Shown: positions 9,879-24,635 of the stretch, one piece after another
How the letters are laid out: the number at the start of each line of letters is the position of its first letter
Numbering within the stretch: position 1 is the stretch's first letter
Origin: Tillus elongatus
Lineage: Eukaryota; Arthropoda; Insecta; Coleoptera; Cleridae
Reading direction: 5' to 3'
Length of the DNA: 64,000 nt
Assembly (NCBI GenBank): GCA_964006375.1
Contig: OZ023267.1
Span: forward strand, 80,857,682-80,921,681
The notes under the pieces: model-generated
The model's database searches: none
What the model was told of the DNA's origin: nothing
Seen by the model: only the letters and a program-made list of their open reading frames with translations
Position numbers and translations under genes: made by a program

Positions 9879-9993
9879 CTTACCACATACCAAAATTCAA
9901 CTCTCTAGGTTTATAGAAAATAGAGTTATTCAAATTTGAAGCATTTAATAAAAATTCGCTACCATAACGCACTTTTTGCGTCCAGAACTTTTT
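9876..9993 (+). mobile_element. 3' end fragment of the (TA)n-associated TIR family
   Basis: This carries the segment from ACCTTAC...CAAAATTCAAC to the terminal block AAATTCGCTACCATAACGC, then GCGTCCAGA. It matches the right ends at 12060, 13557 and 16368. Everything 5' of this segment is missing, and the (TA)n tract stands in its place. Confidence 0.75.
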
Positions 9994-10690
9994 AATATAT
10001 TATATTGCCCTGCAAAATAATTGAAGCATGTAGTTCGAATCTTTAATCAAAATAACTGTAAAATAAACTTGAGTACCTACCTATTACAATTTCAATAGTT
10101 TTTAAACAAGTTACCCGCCAAAGTTTAAAAATTGACTTTCGGTGCACAGTAATCTTCGCCCAGATCCTAGGTGGCCTGTACTACATTTTTTCATTGCCTA
10201 CAGACGCCATTGCTATTTAAACTATTGTTCATAAAACCATTTTTATGTAGCTTTGAGTTTATAGGTGATAGTTACAAACACATTATAGAAACAAGGTAAT
10301 TAGGACTAACAAAGTATATATTAACGTAAAAAGTTAACTCGCAACGTAGTTGAAAGCCCTTCTGCTTTCTGTGCCGACCTTCAATGGAGCTAACCAACAG
10401 GAACCTGGAACCACTTTGCACCCACTATTAATTAAACAAAGAGATAATTATGTTATTTAGTTATCATCACTTCACTTCATTTTAATACTTATTAAAGAAA
10501 AATGGGAACGCGCTCAAACACTTGAATGCTAGCTATTTTCAAATTGTTGTCACTAAAATTAAACAAAATTCCGCTAACCTACAATAGCCAACAATTTTTT
10601 CTGAATAATAACCAACCGGGTACTGAATGTCCGTCGCGAAACACCGGCGCGTCACGACCGCCAAACAAATTAACAAAGTAGAACACAATG
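9994..10690. other. No recognisable feature
   Basis: This is AT-rich sequence with one slightly GC-richer patch near 10620-10660. There is no ORF of interest and no inverted repeat that I could support. Confidence 0.5.
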
Positions 10691-12098
<1,408 letters not shown>

Positions 12099-12352
12099 TG
12101 AGTTTTTACCTGTTGACAAAACATCACAAACACTGTTTAGTCTACCCACTAACACTAATAAAGGCGTAAAGGATAATTCGCACTTGCTTATTAAAATTCC
12201 CAAACAACACAAATAACATGTAAAATGAAATTGAAAACATATAAACGATCTAATAATGCAGGTCAACTAATAAAACTGTTACAGCGTGTTACTGAACTGC
12301 AATGATGTCAAATGTTCCTTTGCCAGGGTAACAACGACTGAAACATACTAGA

Positions 12353-13602
<1,250 letters not shown>

Positions 13603-14056
13603 GCTCATACACTTTATCAAGTTTTGACTCTCTTGTGTTCTAGAAAATGCAAATATATGAATTTCAATTTAAATATACACACTAAAAAACTCAACATGTT
13701 GCTTGAGGAAACGTGTTTGTTTTTCCTAGAATTTAATATTAAAAGATGTATTATAAAAACGACTAGGGCATTCGATTGGAAGTCTTATTTGATAATTATT
13801 AATGATTTATAACATACATAATAAGACAGAAAATTCGAAAAGTTCAAGCGCAGTAAGTGCATTGTCGTGGCGTATTTTCATAAAAATTAAGTTACTGTAA
13901 AAATGTGTGTCATTTAGTTATAAACTTAATTAAATAAATGAAAATCATATCCACGCTTATAACCAAAGATGTCATGGACAAAAAATATTTAATAAAACAA
14001 AAAGAATATACTCCTATAAAATACTCTCAGTAGTCGTACGGGACATTCTTAAAATT
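13603..14056. other. Unassigned, with an isolated terminal-repeat fragment
   Basis: Mostly featureless AT-rich DNA. At about 13843-13890 there is a diverged left terminus of the GTCTGGACGC family (GCGCAGTAAGTGCATTG and GTATTTTCATAAAAAT) without the rest of an element. Confidence 0.5.
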
Positions 14057-14689
<633 letters not shown>

Positions 14690-14690
14690 T

Positions 14691-15885
14691 AGTCTGGATA
14701 CAGCCAGTGCGGTATACTATTGAATTTTCATTAAAATGTTTTTAATGCCAAACATGTCTTTCTTTGATGAAAGCAGGCATGAGATTTGTTCACCAGTATA
14801 ACCTATATAGTAGAAACAATGTACCACATTTTATCACAATAACTTTATTGTTTGAAACAGTACAAAAATATTCATGATATCGGTTGAGAAAAACGCAGAA
14901 TCATAATTTTTGGTGTCCTCCAAAGATGTAAAGAGTTGCTTAACAATTAAAATAACTAAAAAACGATGAACGATATATTTTTTTTCCTTAAAAACATACA
15001 TTACAATTCTATGGAAAATAAAAAAATGCAGAAATATAAGGGGTGTTCGATGAAAAAAAAATGAATATAGGCAACCCGGTGATTGTCGGAATAATTTTAT
15101 AAAATGCAGCTCAAAACACCATATAATTTATGTATACAATTTTTTCTCGCATCTTGCATAATAACGGACTACCGTAGAAATGCCTCAGCCTGTATATACG
15201 TAAACAGATAAAAACTAAAACTAACCCCGGATATGTGTTCTAGTGGGCCTATTTTGCACTTATTTCAAGAAATCTTTTCAAAATTTACAATTCGCGGTAT
15301 TCCTAATTAGCATTATTTTTTACAAAAATTTGCTAAAAATTGTAGACTATTAAACACTAAACTATATAGCTGAAACTACTGCCAAAGCATCAGAGAATTC
15401 ATAGACCCTGTTTGAAATCAATTTTATGCAAATATTTTAGTAAAATGAAGGACACTGTGGGTTGAAGCTGAAACTTAAGGTTTTGTAAAACACACTTCTT
15501 GCGACATTTGCTCTACATAGCTAATATTCTTTTCCGGTTATTTGCCTAAACGTTGCCAAATTTGACTGTCAAATTGCGACGTTCAGTTTTTACAAGAAAA
15601 ACTAAAAATTTTCAAAGCAAATTTTCTAGTATTTTTTATCCTTTTTGTGCCAAAAAACATCATCTATGTCTGTAATATACCGTACATCTTGTTATCAACA
15701 TAAAATATTTTTGTTTTGTGCGTTTCTTTGATCATCGCTGGCACCCAATTATTTTTCTTTAAATGCCTATAACTTTTTAGTGAAGGTTTATTAAAAAAAA
15801 AGTTCACTAATAAAAATGTATCTATGGTGAGACTGTGCAATTTTTTTTAAATGAGCTCGAACTAGGACCCTCGGGGTCAGTTTCA

Positions 15886-15973
<88 letters not shown>

Positions 15974-16412
15974 CTGCACGATAATTCAGAAATTTATTAA
16001 CCGATTTTGATGAAACTCTGCAATAATCTTTCTTTTATTAATGGCTTGGCTGAGTTTGCTGGCCAGGAAAATCAAATAAGGTTTTCCGGGAAAATTTTGA
16101 GTTTTATTTCGAAATTTTGAATTTTGGTGGACATGTTGCCTTGGGGAGGACGTTAATACTACCAAAATTCAAATTTTTAAGTTTATAGAAAATTGAGTTA
16201 TTAAAATTTTGCATTTTTTTGGAAATAAAATTTTTACTGAAAATTACAAAGTTATTTTATAATGAAATTTGGTAGATATCTTGCTTTGTGAAAGACCTTA
16301 CTACGTACCAAAATTCAACTTTATAAGTTTATATAAAAATGAGTTATTAAAGTTTGAAGAATTTAATAAAAATTCACTACCATAACGCACTTGCTGCGTC
16401 CCGAACCTTTTT
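14691..16412 (+). mobile_element. Longest member of the (TA)n-associated TIR family
   Basis: This 1.72-kb copy has termini AGTCTGGATACAGCCAGTG at left and CACTTGCTGCGTCCCGAAC at right. Its 5' half is colinear with 10691-11500. It also has a region at 15400-15600 that matches the reverse complement of about 62700-62870, then a (TA)n tract at 15889 and a 3' half containing an internal duplication of the GTTTATAGAAAATTGAG block. No coding potential is evident. This copy is the best template for a family consensus. Confidence 0.75.
15889..15965. repeat. (TA)n microsatellite, 77 bp
   Basis: This TA tract is internal to the 14691-16412 element, at the same position relative to flanking blocks as the tract at 11569. 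Confidence 0.98.
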
Positions 16413-16495
16413 CTAATTTTCGTTTTAATTTGGAGATCTAAGTTTTAGTGTGTGGTATATTTTTTATAATATAAACATTATGTTTGAGTTGTAAT

Positions 16496-16510
16496 ACACA
16501 CACACACGCG

Positions 16511-16594
<84 letters not shown>
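16496..16594. repeat. (CA)n(CG)n(TA)n compound microsatellite
   Basis: A short CACACA run, then CGCGCGCG, then about 79 bp of TA. It abuts the 3' end of the hAT transposase relic at 16600 and probably truncates it. Confidence 0.95.
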
Positions 16595-16596
<2 letters not shown>

Positions 16597-16599
16597 CAC

Positions 16600-18410
16600 T
16601 GACGAGTACATACAAATTGCCTCTTCAATTTCAGAACTGGCCGCAAAGTTTGAAGGTAACACACAGATAGTGCCGATACTACTTTACGGTGCTTCGCAAA
16701 CCTTTCAGTCAATTGTTGAATTGTATGTTCAAGGAATGGGATGAATAAATTTATTTTGTAATATGTGCATATATCCGATGCAGTAATGTTAACGCGGGTC
16801 AACTGTCTTGCAACGACACGTGGTATCCCCAGTATACTACCATTTTCTTCCAGTAAAACCTTTGCTTCTTCATAGAGGCGGAGACACTCGTCGTCAGAAG
16901 TATTTCTTAGAAGTTGCAAGGCATTAATAACATCATCCACGTGGCTGAATGCTGTAATGAGGTCGGTGTTAATTGCTTGTAATTGTTTTGATAGCGACAA
17001 TGTATAGCTCATGAATTTTTGAAGAATAACTGAGCACATCACAAAACCCGAAGATCGAAGTGTGTTAAGCATGTGGACGGCTTGTTGCGATGTTCCTTAT
17101 TATGGCTAGATTGGAGTTCTTCAAGAGCATCCACAATCGCTAAATAAAGTTCCTTGAATCTCATAACGGGTTCATGCTTGTGAACCCACCGTGTTTCGCA
17201 CATCACAAGCAGGCTTTTTTGGTGATCGGCCGGTAACAGCTCTCGAATGCTATCTTTCAAGACGGCAGTGCGTTGAGCAGAATTTATAAAATAGGAACCA
17301 ACCGACTGCACGATCCCAACGCAATTTCGGACATCTGCTAGTTAACATGAGTCAGCAATAGCAAGGTTGAGAGAGTGTGCACTACAGTGTACATAAAGAG
17401 CAACAGGGCATTATTGACGAACATACTCGTGGGCACCGTGCAAAGATCCAGTCGTAGCTTCAGCCCCATCATAACCTTGACCAACCACACCAGAACATTG
17501 AAGCCCATGCTTTTTCTGGGCCGTAACAATGATATTTACGAGGCTGACTCCTGTGACGTCAACGGTTGGAATGTACTCGAGCAACATCTCCTTAACTTTA
17601 TGATGTTTTCCATCTTTTAAATCAACATATCTTAAGCACAGCGAAACTTGCTCCAGACGCGCGATGTCAGTGGTTTCATCAGCGAGAATAGAAAATAATT
17701 TAGCTTACTTTACCTCGTAGATTATCTTATGTTGAACTATTTCACCACAAATGTTTATTATTTCGTTTTGGATGTGAAGGCTTGTGTAAATGGCATTCTT
17801 CTGAGAAGTAGTCAAGTGCTCAGAAATATCTTTATCCCCGGACTCGCCCACGTACCGCAACAGTGCCCGAAAATTACCATGATTCTGGAGTGGTTGTTCA
17901 TGCTCTGGTGTAATCTGGATCCGCCCCGAATAGGTTTTACATTTTAAGAAATGCCACGTTTTCCGCAAAAAATGATTGATTTTAAAATAGAGATTAGTTT
18001 CTTTCGGTTTTCCTGTTGTTGTCTCTTCCTCTCAGTAGACAACTGTTCAGCGACTGAAAAATCCATCGAAGACGTTACTTTAAGGGAGTTATCTGCCAGT
18101 TCCGAATTTTGCTTGTGATATCCTGATTTTGGATGAGTTTCAAATATTTCTAGTGCATTTTTCCACTTGCAGAAAGGCTCGGTTATGAGATGGCCGATCC
18201 TCTGATGGCCACCTTTACCTTCATCAAACGAACGTCCTATTACGACACAAATTCTGCAGTATGCTCCACTTTTATATTCAGAATATGACAACCAGGGGAA
18301 TCTCTCCATCTATTTCAGTTGAAAGCACGAATTTCGTTTTGTAGAAATGGAAAAATTATAATCTTTCGATGGGGTCCAAGGCATTTTTAAAATTTGGACT
18401 TTCAAATATT
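16600..18410 (-). pseudogene. hAT transposase relic with TTF-type zinc finger (ZMYM-like)
   Basis: This is a decayed transposase read right to left through several frames. The N-terminal TTF-type finger region is at about 18410-17950 (RFPWLSYSEYKSGAYCRICV, then FCKWKNALEIFETHPKSGYH). The next block (17968-17705) carries NHGNFRALLRYVGESGDKDI and IQNEIINICGEIVQ, a signature of this hAT group. The catalytic-fold remnants are at 17620-17340, and 17311-17039 has LLVMCETRWVHKHEPVMRF, the CxxH/RW motif. The tail continues to about 16600 with [16 protein letters not shown], where a microsatellite replaces the dimerisation domain. A TAG replaces a codon just before the ATG at 18309, so that ATG is not the native start. 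Confidence 0.85.
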
Positions 18411-19950
18411 AATCCACGATTTTGTCTTTATTTGACTAAAAACCAACGTCCAATGTAGCCACAGGATCAAAAGATGACGTAACAGGCAAGCTGGTCCGTT
18501 CTAGACTAAATCTAGGCTCGGTTGTCATCACAATCTCATTGCCAGTATGCAAACTAGTTGTAGATTCGGTAGCCAATTTCGCTTATTAACTGTAAACCGC
18601 TTGACCGCATAACATTTTCCAGTAGTCCATACCCTTAAGCTTATCGCTTTTGCTTTTTCTTTTTGTGTTCTCCATTGTCCGACAATTGTGACACTCGTCA
18701 CTCGTACCCTAAAAAAATTGTGGTTAGTTGGTTATGTTACAAAATTTACAAATAAATAATAAGACTAAGAGGTAATATTAAAAGAAATACTAAAACATTA
18801 CGCTGCGCAGCAGGCATCCTTTCGATTATTCGATTTTTTTAAATTGTAACGGTTCTTTCCGTCCGGGGCAAAAAGTAGCCTATGTCAGATGAAGAATTTT
18901 TAAGTAGTTATTGAGTTAATCCATTACGAACAAACAAAAAATGAAATATTTTCTCTTTATAATATTAGTGAAGAAAAACCGTTACAAAATCAATGGACAA
19001 TATTTCGTAAAATCCGTGTCTGACAAATTGACAAACTAATTTAAAAATAACCTTTAAGGTTCTATTAATCTACACTGCACGTCTAGAATGACTAAAATAT
19101 CAGGCCGCGTCCTCGCACACGCGCTGGGTCGGGCGGCGCGTTGTGCGGTCTCTGCCGCGTCCAATCAACCGCGCGCGAACGTAATATTGCATTACCTGCA
19201 TGTTACCGCCATTTGTTTGTAATTCACCGCACAACGCGCCATCCGACGCAACGCATGTGCAAGGCCGCGCACTTATTATTATTTAGTTATTTACATACTC
19301 CTGTGTAACGAATACGCAATGTTCACACAAATGACACAATTACTTCGTTCATTGCAGTCTGCACGATACTGAACTCACTCGGTAATCGGTGGCGATTAAA
19401 TTTATAAATACTAATACCTAATACTACTTACTAACTTATTTTTACAAACTATAGAAACTAGTATACTCTAAAACTATTGCTGTTATAAACTATGGATTAT
19501 TTGAGAAATAGACACCACTTTTCGACTTGGCTGGTAGCAACGAACTGACTGGCCAGTGTCCACTCGGATGACACATGACACCTCTGTTCAGCCCTTTGTT
19601 CAGCCCTTTGTTCAGCCCCCACCGCGGTCTATGTTTCGGTAAGCTTTCGCACGAGCTTTTTCTATAAGTTCTTTGAATCTTTATTACTATTTAGAATTGT
19701 TTCCTTTAAAATTCTAAATTACATCCGCCAAACAGGGACGGCTAATTGTTGAATATATTTATTTATATTTACAAAACGAATGACTGCAATAATAATAAAC
19801 TTAAGGTCTTTACAACTTAACTACAGAAGTATTCACAAATTTAAAAACAGAGGTTGAGGTTAGGACTAACTTGCCCTCCGTAACATCATTAATGTACGTA
19901 ATATTTTAATATTATAACATTGCGGGGAGGATTGGGAGGGGGTGTTGGAA
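18411..19950. other. 5' non-coding part of the hAT relic, with a GC-rich inverted repeat
   Basis: No coding sequence was found. The stretch lies between the transposase N-terminus and a hAT-like terminus at 19951-19977, so it could be the 5' region of that element. It contains an unusual GC-rich inverted repeat at 19101-19271 and short direct repeats of CAGCCCTTTGTT near 19590. Confidence 0.45.
19101..19271. repeat. GC-rich inverted repeat
   Basis: Arms of about 47 bp (19101-19149 and 19225-19271) surround a 75-bp spacer. The inner arm ends are GGCGCGTTGTGCGGT and ACCGCACAACGCGCC; the outer parts share GCACACGCG/CGCATGTGC-like sequence. The base composition stands out sharply from the AT-rich surroundings. 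It may be a small MITE or a regulatory hairpin of the hAT relic. I found no target duplication. Confidence 0.7.
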
Positions 19951-19977
19951 CCCCTAACCCCCCTGGATACGCCAGTG
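19951..19977 (-). repeat. Candidate hAT terminal inverted repeat
   Basis: On the minus strand this begins CACTGGCGTATCCAGGGGGG, which matches my recollection of the ends of TTF-finger hAT elements. It lies upstream of the transposase relic in the right orientation. The opposite terminus is not identified, being presumably lost beyond the (TA)n tract. Confidence 0.5.
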
Positions 19978-20556
19978 TGTCATCCTGATAGAAACATAAG
20001 CCATTGATATCAAAGTTATCCTCTACCATCTTATTTTAAAGCAGATACTCTCACAAAAAATCGATACCTTATACCTTAGAGGCCGATACCTTATACCTTA
20101 GAGGCCCTCCGGGAATATAGAAATCATCCCACAACCACGTTATTATTCCAAGCAGGTTTAAATATTACAGGAAGTCAAGATTTGACGTATTGAATTCCGT
20201 TTTTTGAATTTCAGGTTTTTAACCAATTTAGTTATTTACTAACATAAAATATATGAAGGCCTACCAACATATTTGTTACCTTTAGTTAAATATTCGTATT
20301 TTAGGAGATAAGTAACTGACCAAAATTAAAAACAGAATGTTATCTAAATACAAGCAGAAATAAATAAATTTTAAATTATCAATTTAGGTATAGCATAGAA
20401 AACCGCCTTATTATTAAAATTAAAAGTAAGTGAGCGAACTAGTAAAAAAAACAACTTTCTGGGGTGGTCGTTGCCTTCAATATACAGCGTGGCTACTTTC
20501 TCATTGCTCACGATCCAAATATTGTTTAATATAAGAGATACCGAGATGGTTATTAT

Positions 20557-20660
20557 CAGTGGCGGAACAGACACCCCCGCAACCCCGCACCGCGGGGGTG
20601 GGGGTGGTCAGGCAATTGAGGGTGGGGGTGGGGGGTGTTGAAGGCAGCTTTTATGAGGTC
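20557..20660 (+). repeat. Candidate hAT left terminus with G-rich tract
   Basis: CAGTGGCGGAACAGACACCC resembles a hAT end of the same group as 19951-19977. It is followed by G-rich runs (GGGGGTGGGGGTGG) with quadruplex-forming potential. About 450 bp downstream lies a plus-strand hAT C-terminus, so this could be the left end of an internally deleted element. Confidence 0.5.
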
Positions 20661-21109
20661 ATAATAATATAATATCTACATACTTAGAAGAAAAAAAATA
20701 TTAAAATTATATACTTAAGAGCTATATATTTAGATCATTTACGTTAAGACGAGTAAACACATTGTTGGCCTGGCAGCAATAGCTATACAATTACAGTAAT
20801 AGAAATCTGGGCTGGATGACTTTCGTTTCCAAGAACGTAAAAATGCTCGATCATATCTTTCATCCTTAGTCCTCAGTTCGTCCGTCCAAGAAACGGTTAA
20901 AAATAAAATTTATGAAGGTCTACTTATTAGGTATAATGCTGTCAATATATTTTGTAATGACACAAATAACTGGTTTGAATTTGAACTAAAAACGATTTAT
21001 TTTATACTTACTGGATAAAGGATAAGGATTACTTAAACTTTAGTTTAGTTTAAGCATCCAAGTGTTTGCGTGTATTAGGTATAGTTTTTTCACATCAAAT
21101 TATTGCACT

Positions 21110-21450
21110 GAAGAAAGGTTTAAGTGATGGGTTATCTAAATTATAGACAATACCCGAACTTGCACAACACTTATGAATTGAGAACAGGTGTGTTGCACCC
21201 AATTTTCCAGACGTCTGCAGTGCCTTACAACTGTTTCTAACTCTTCCCGTCAGTGTATCGTCCGCAGAACGTTCGTTTTCCAAACTTAAATTAATTAAAA
21301 CATACTTACGGAATACGATTGACCAACAGCGTCTCTCCGATTTGTCAGTATTAAGTATAGGAAACAATTTTATATTAAAAAATATATGGACAATATCATT
21401 GACGATTTCGCAACAAAAAACTGTCGACGAACGAAACGTTTTATATAAAT
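21110..21450 (+). pseudogene. hAT transposase C-terminal dimerisation domain fragment
   Basis: In plus-strand frames, 21238-21360 reads VSVSSAERSFSKLKLIKTYL followed by RNTIDQQRLSDLSVLSIG, the highly conserved end of hAT transposases where monomers pair. The preceding bases (21110-21237) carry YPNLH-like residues in a shifted frame. A further shift gives MDNIIDDFATKNCRR after the domain. At least two frameshifts are needed. It is probably a different copy from the minus-strand relic at 16600-18410, as it is in the opposite orientation. Minus-strand frames here are shadows. Confidence 0.85.
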
Positions 21451-21689
21451 AAATTAGTGTTAATTTTGGATGCCCAGTGTAACAAACTATTTAGGTTGTT
21501 CATAGTAATTATGTACGTATGTAAAATACTCTGTATTATTGTGTTAGTGTACAAGAATTTAAGTTGAGTTGGAGGATTTTTTGTGCCTAATCGGAAGATC
21601 GTTCTATATCTATAGTGTATTAATTTATTTCTTTTCTTAATGTTAAAATTTTCTTGATGAAAATTAAGATAATATGGGTTTAGGTTCAG
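21451..21689. other. No recognisable feature
   Basis: Short AT-rich flank between the hAT fragment and the next repeat-family fragment. Confidence 0.4.
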
Positions 21690-21767
21690 AACCAAAATAA
21701 ATACTTACAAGGTACCTGCCAAATTTCATCAAAATCGGCCTATTATTTTTTGAGTAATCGGTGTGAC
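21690..21767 (-). mobile_element. Short fragment of the (TA)n-associated TIR family
   Basis: CTGCCAAATTTCATCAAAAT and CGGCCTATTATTTTTTGAG are the reverse complement of the block that normally lies just 3' of the (TA)n tract. It is joined to such a tract here. Confidence 0.7.
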
Positions 21768-22738
<971 letters not shown>

Positions 22739-23091
22739 GGAGCCTCGGTGTTCCAGAGGTAAGAACGTGTGCCTCTGAACCGAAGGTTACTGGGTTCGAT
22801 TCCCAGGGTCTCCCTTGCCCCTTTTCAGTAAATACTGTAATAAAAGAACATCAACCGAGGTTCTGGCATTGTATTTGAGCAAGTTGAATGTCTGCACATT
22901 CCGCCCTTCGGAGGGGACGCAAAGCTGTCGGTCCTGGTCCATGCTATGTTGGGCACGTTAAAGATCCCTACCCACATTACATAAAGGTAGGAGTTCGGCA
23001 AAATTTACAGGTTAGTGAGGTGAAACTGCTCCGTGGCGTCGGTGGTTGACCATAGTCGCGGAAATAGGCCGACGTTAAGTAAAAAAAATTG
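22739..23091 (+). mobile_element. tRNA-derived SINE, about 350 bp
   Basis: The 5' head is tRNA-like: an A-box-like stretch GTGTTCCAGAGGTAAGA and a perfect B box GGTTCGATTCC (22793-22803), followed by the paired GGGTCTCCC end. These are the internal RNA polymerase III promoter. A body of about 250 bp includes CTTCGGAGGGGACGCAAAGC and GGGCACGTTAAAGATCCC. The 3' end is AGTAAAAAAAATT. The anticodon region is not a normal tRNA arm and the sequence continues far past a tRNA end, so it is a SINE and not a tRNA gene. No clean target duplication was found. Confidence 0.8.
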
Positions 23092-23312
23092 TAGCCTAAA
23101 AAGCTTAGGATTTCAGTTAAAGGAAAGAACAACAAAAGTAATTACCGGTTTTAAACAGTGTGAAGCATAAACACAGACTATCAGGAAATATCACCCGTTC
23201 AGTGAAAAAATGTTAACTGCTCCTAAAGGATACCATTAATCGATAAGTCTGGTCTAATTCAAAAACTATGTTATCACTGTCATATGTATTTTACATCACG
23301 CTCTATACGCTA

Positions 23313-23717
23313 CTTAACTTTACGGTAAAGACGTTTGAATTTTTAAACAATTTATTCAATACTTTACACAATTAATACTTAATACAAAAATTATAATATA
23401 AAAATAAAGACAAGTATGAATATCAACATAAGTCTGATATATGTAAATGGCTTAACCTGGAAACAAGAATGAACAACGCTCCGGAGGCGAGCAGTCTATT
23501 TATAACAAGTTCCCCAGGCGTGGCACTATTGTTCTCCCGAGGCGACTTTCGGTTTGGCTGACACTGTTCCCCACGTGGGATATTCCGTCTACTCCGCCGT
23601 TTCCAATGTGTTTTCTATATGCTTATTTGAAGGTGCCTTCTATCTTCTTGCTGACTTGGCTAGACTGTTCATGGGAAAGTTGTTATAATGGCCTATTGTT
23701 GGTGGTCCATTTATCTC
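23313..23717 (-). repeat. 3' LTR of the env-bearing Ty3 element
   Basis: About 405 bp, colinear with 57395-57777 apart from small deletions (shared blocks include CTTAACTTTACGG and GGTGGTCCATTTATCTC). In minus-strand terms it starts GAGATAAATGG directly after a polypurine tract and ends GTTAAG. Confidence 0.8.
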
Positions 23718-23730
23718 CTCCCCTTTTTGA
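23718..23730 (-). other. Polypurine tract
   Basis: Read on the minus strand this is CAAAAAGGGGAGG, immediately before the LTR: the site that primes plus-strand DNA synthesis. It is absent next to the other LTR copy, as expected for a 5' LTR. Confidence 0.75.
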
Positions 23731-23817
23731 AGAACGAAGCTACGGTTCGTTCCGGATTTTCAAGGGAAATACGGTTTCGCTGTTTGTTGGATTTTCTTCT
23801 TTCGTTTTCTCCCACTT

Positions 23818-24237
23818 CTACAACCCCATTCTCGTTGCTGTTGTTATGATGGCAATTATGACAGCCACATATAGTAATATAGTCCATATACTCCGGTGAT
23901 GTATAGGTATCTTGATCGGTCCTGGTATATTTTGTTTGATCGTTTGAAGTTGGTTCTGTATCTGATCGATGTTGTGTAGCTGTACCTTTTCTAGTGTTAA
24001 TTCAAGTACCTTTTCTGAAATTATTGGATCTTCTTGATTTGGTGATTCTAATTTGGGTAGATTGAACAGTTTTTGAGTTTCCGATGTTGTTGGGCCGGTC
24101 TTATAAATTTTGTTTCCGATCTTCAACTGGCAATTTGGTTGAAGGGTCATTAGTTTGGTACCTTTTATGATATTAGTCCACTCTTGTTCCTGACAAGTTA
24201 TTCTGGCATTTGTTTCTTCTGGTGATATAACAGTGTA
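23818..24237 (-). pseudogene. env: Envelope-like protein, C-terminal part with membrane anchor
   Basis: This is the end of a class I/II-style retroelement glycoprotein: a cysteine-containing ectodomain stretch, a region with heptad-like spacing of L and I, then a hydrophobic segment of about 20 residues that would anchor the protein, with a short tail before the stop. Its position just before the PPT and 3' LTR fits env. The open frame nominally continues to 24378, but the part beyond 24237 is translated from an inserted DNA transposon. The upstream env blocks are at 28752-29343 and 41906-42060. The gene is not functional as it stands. Confidence 0.65.
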
Positions 24238-24554
24238 CCCAGGCAACACAACTACACCACAATAATGTAATTTGCATGTAACAGCGCGACATTGAACATC
24301 CCAGAGATGTACTTTGTAAGGTCTATGCAAGTTACCAGAGCTAGGAAATGTCAGCAACTGCCAACATCTCAGGGACATGAATACTTAACTTGCTGGAGAC
24401 ATCGCCTGTGCTGTTAAGGAGATGTACTTACTAATATTTCAATAATGTATCCAGACTTATCTCTAGCATGTAACTAAATAATGTACTTGAGATGTCCTAT
24501 GATATATTCCCAGTATATAATTCGTACTTCACGGCTGTCATGTAAATTATATAC

Positions 24555-24555
<1 letters not shown>

Positions 24556-24629
<74 letters not shown>

Positions 24630-24635
24630 TATATA
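24556..24635. repeat. (TA)n microsatellite, left of the mariner
   Basis: About 80 bp of TA. Together with 26704-26779 it was probably a single tract of about 155 bp before the mariner inserted at a TA within it. Confidence 0.96.

Noticed and set aside
16484..16744. Plus-strand frame through the compound microsatellite into the hAT relic
   Set aside because: Starts in repeat sequence and is antisense to the transposase.
22739..22815. Functional tRNA gene
   Set aside because: Boxes A and B are present, but no proper anticodon arm is seen and the repeat body continues for 270 bp, so it is a SINE head.
23606..23899. Plus-strand frame over the 3' LTR and env end
   Set aside because: Antisense shadow of env and LTR.
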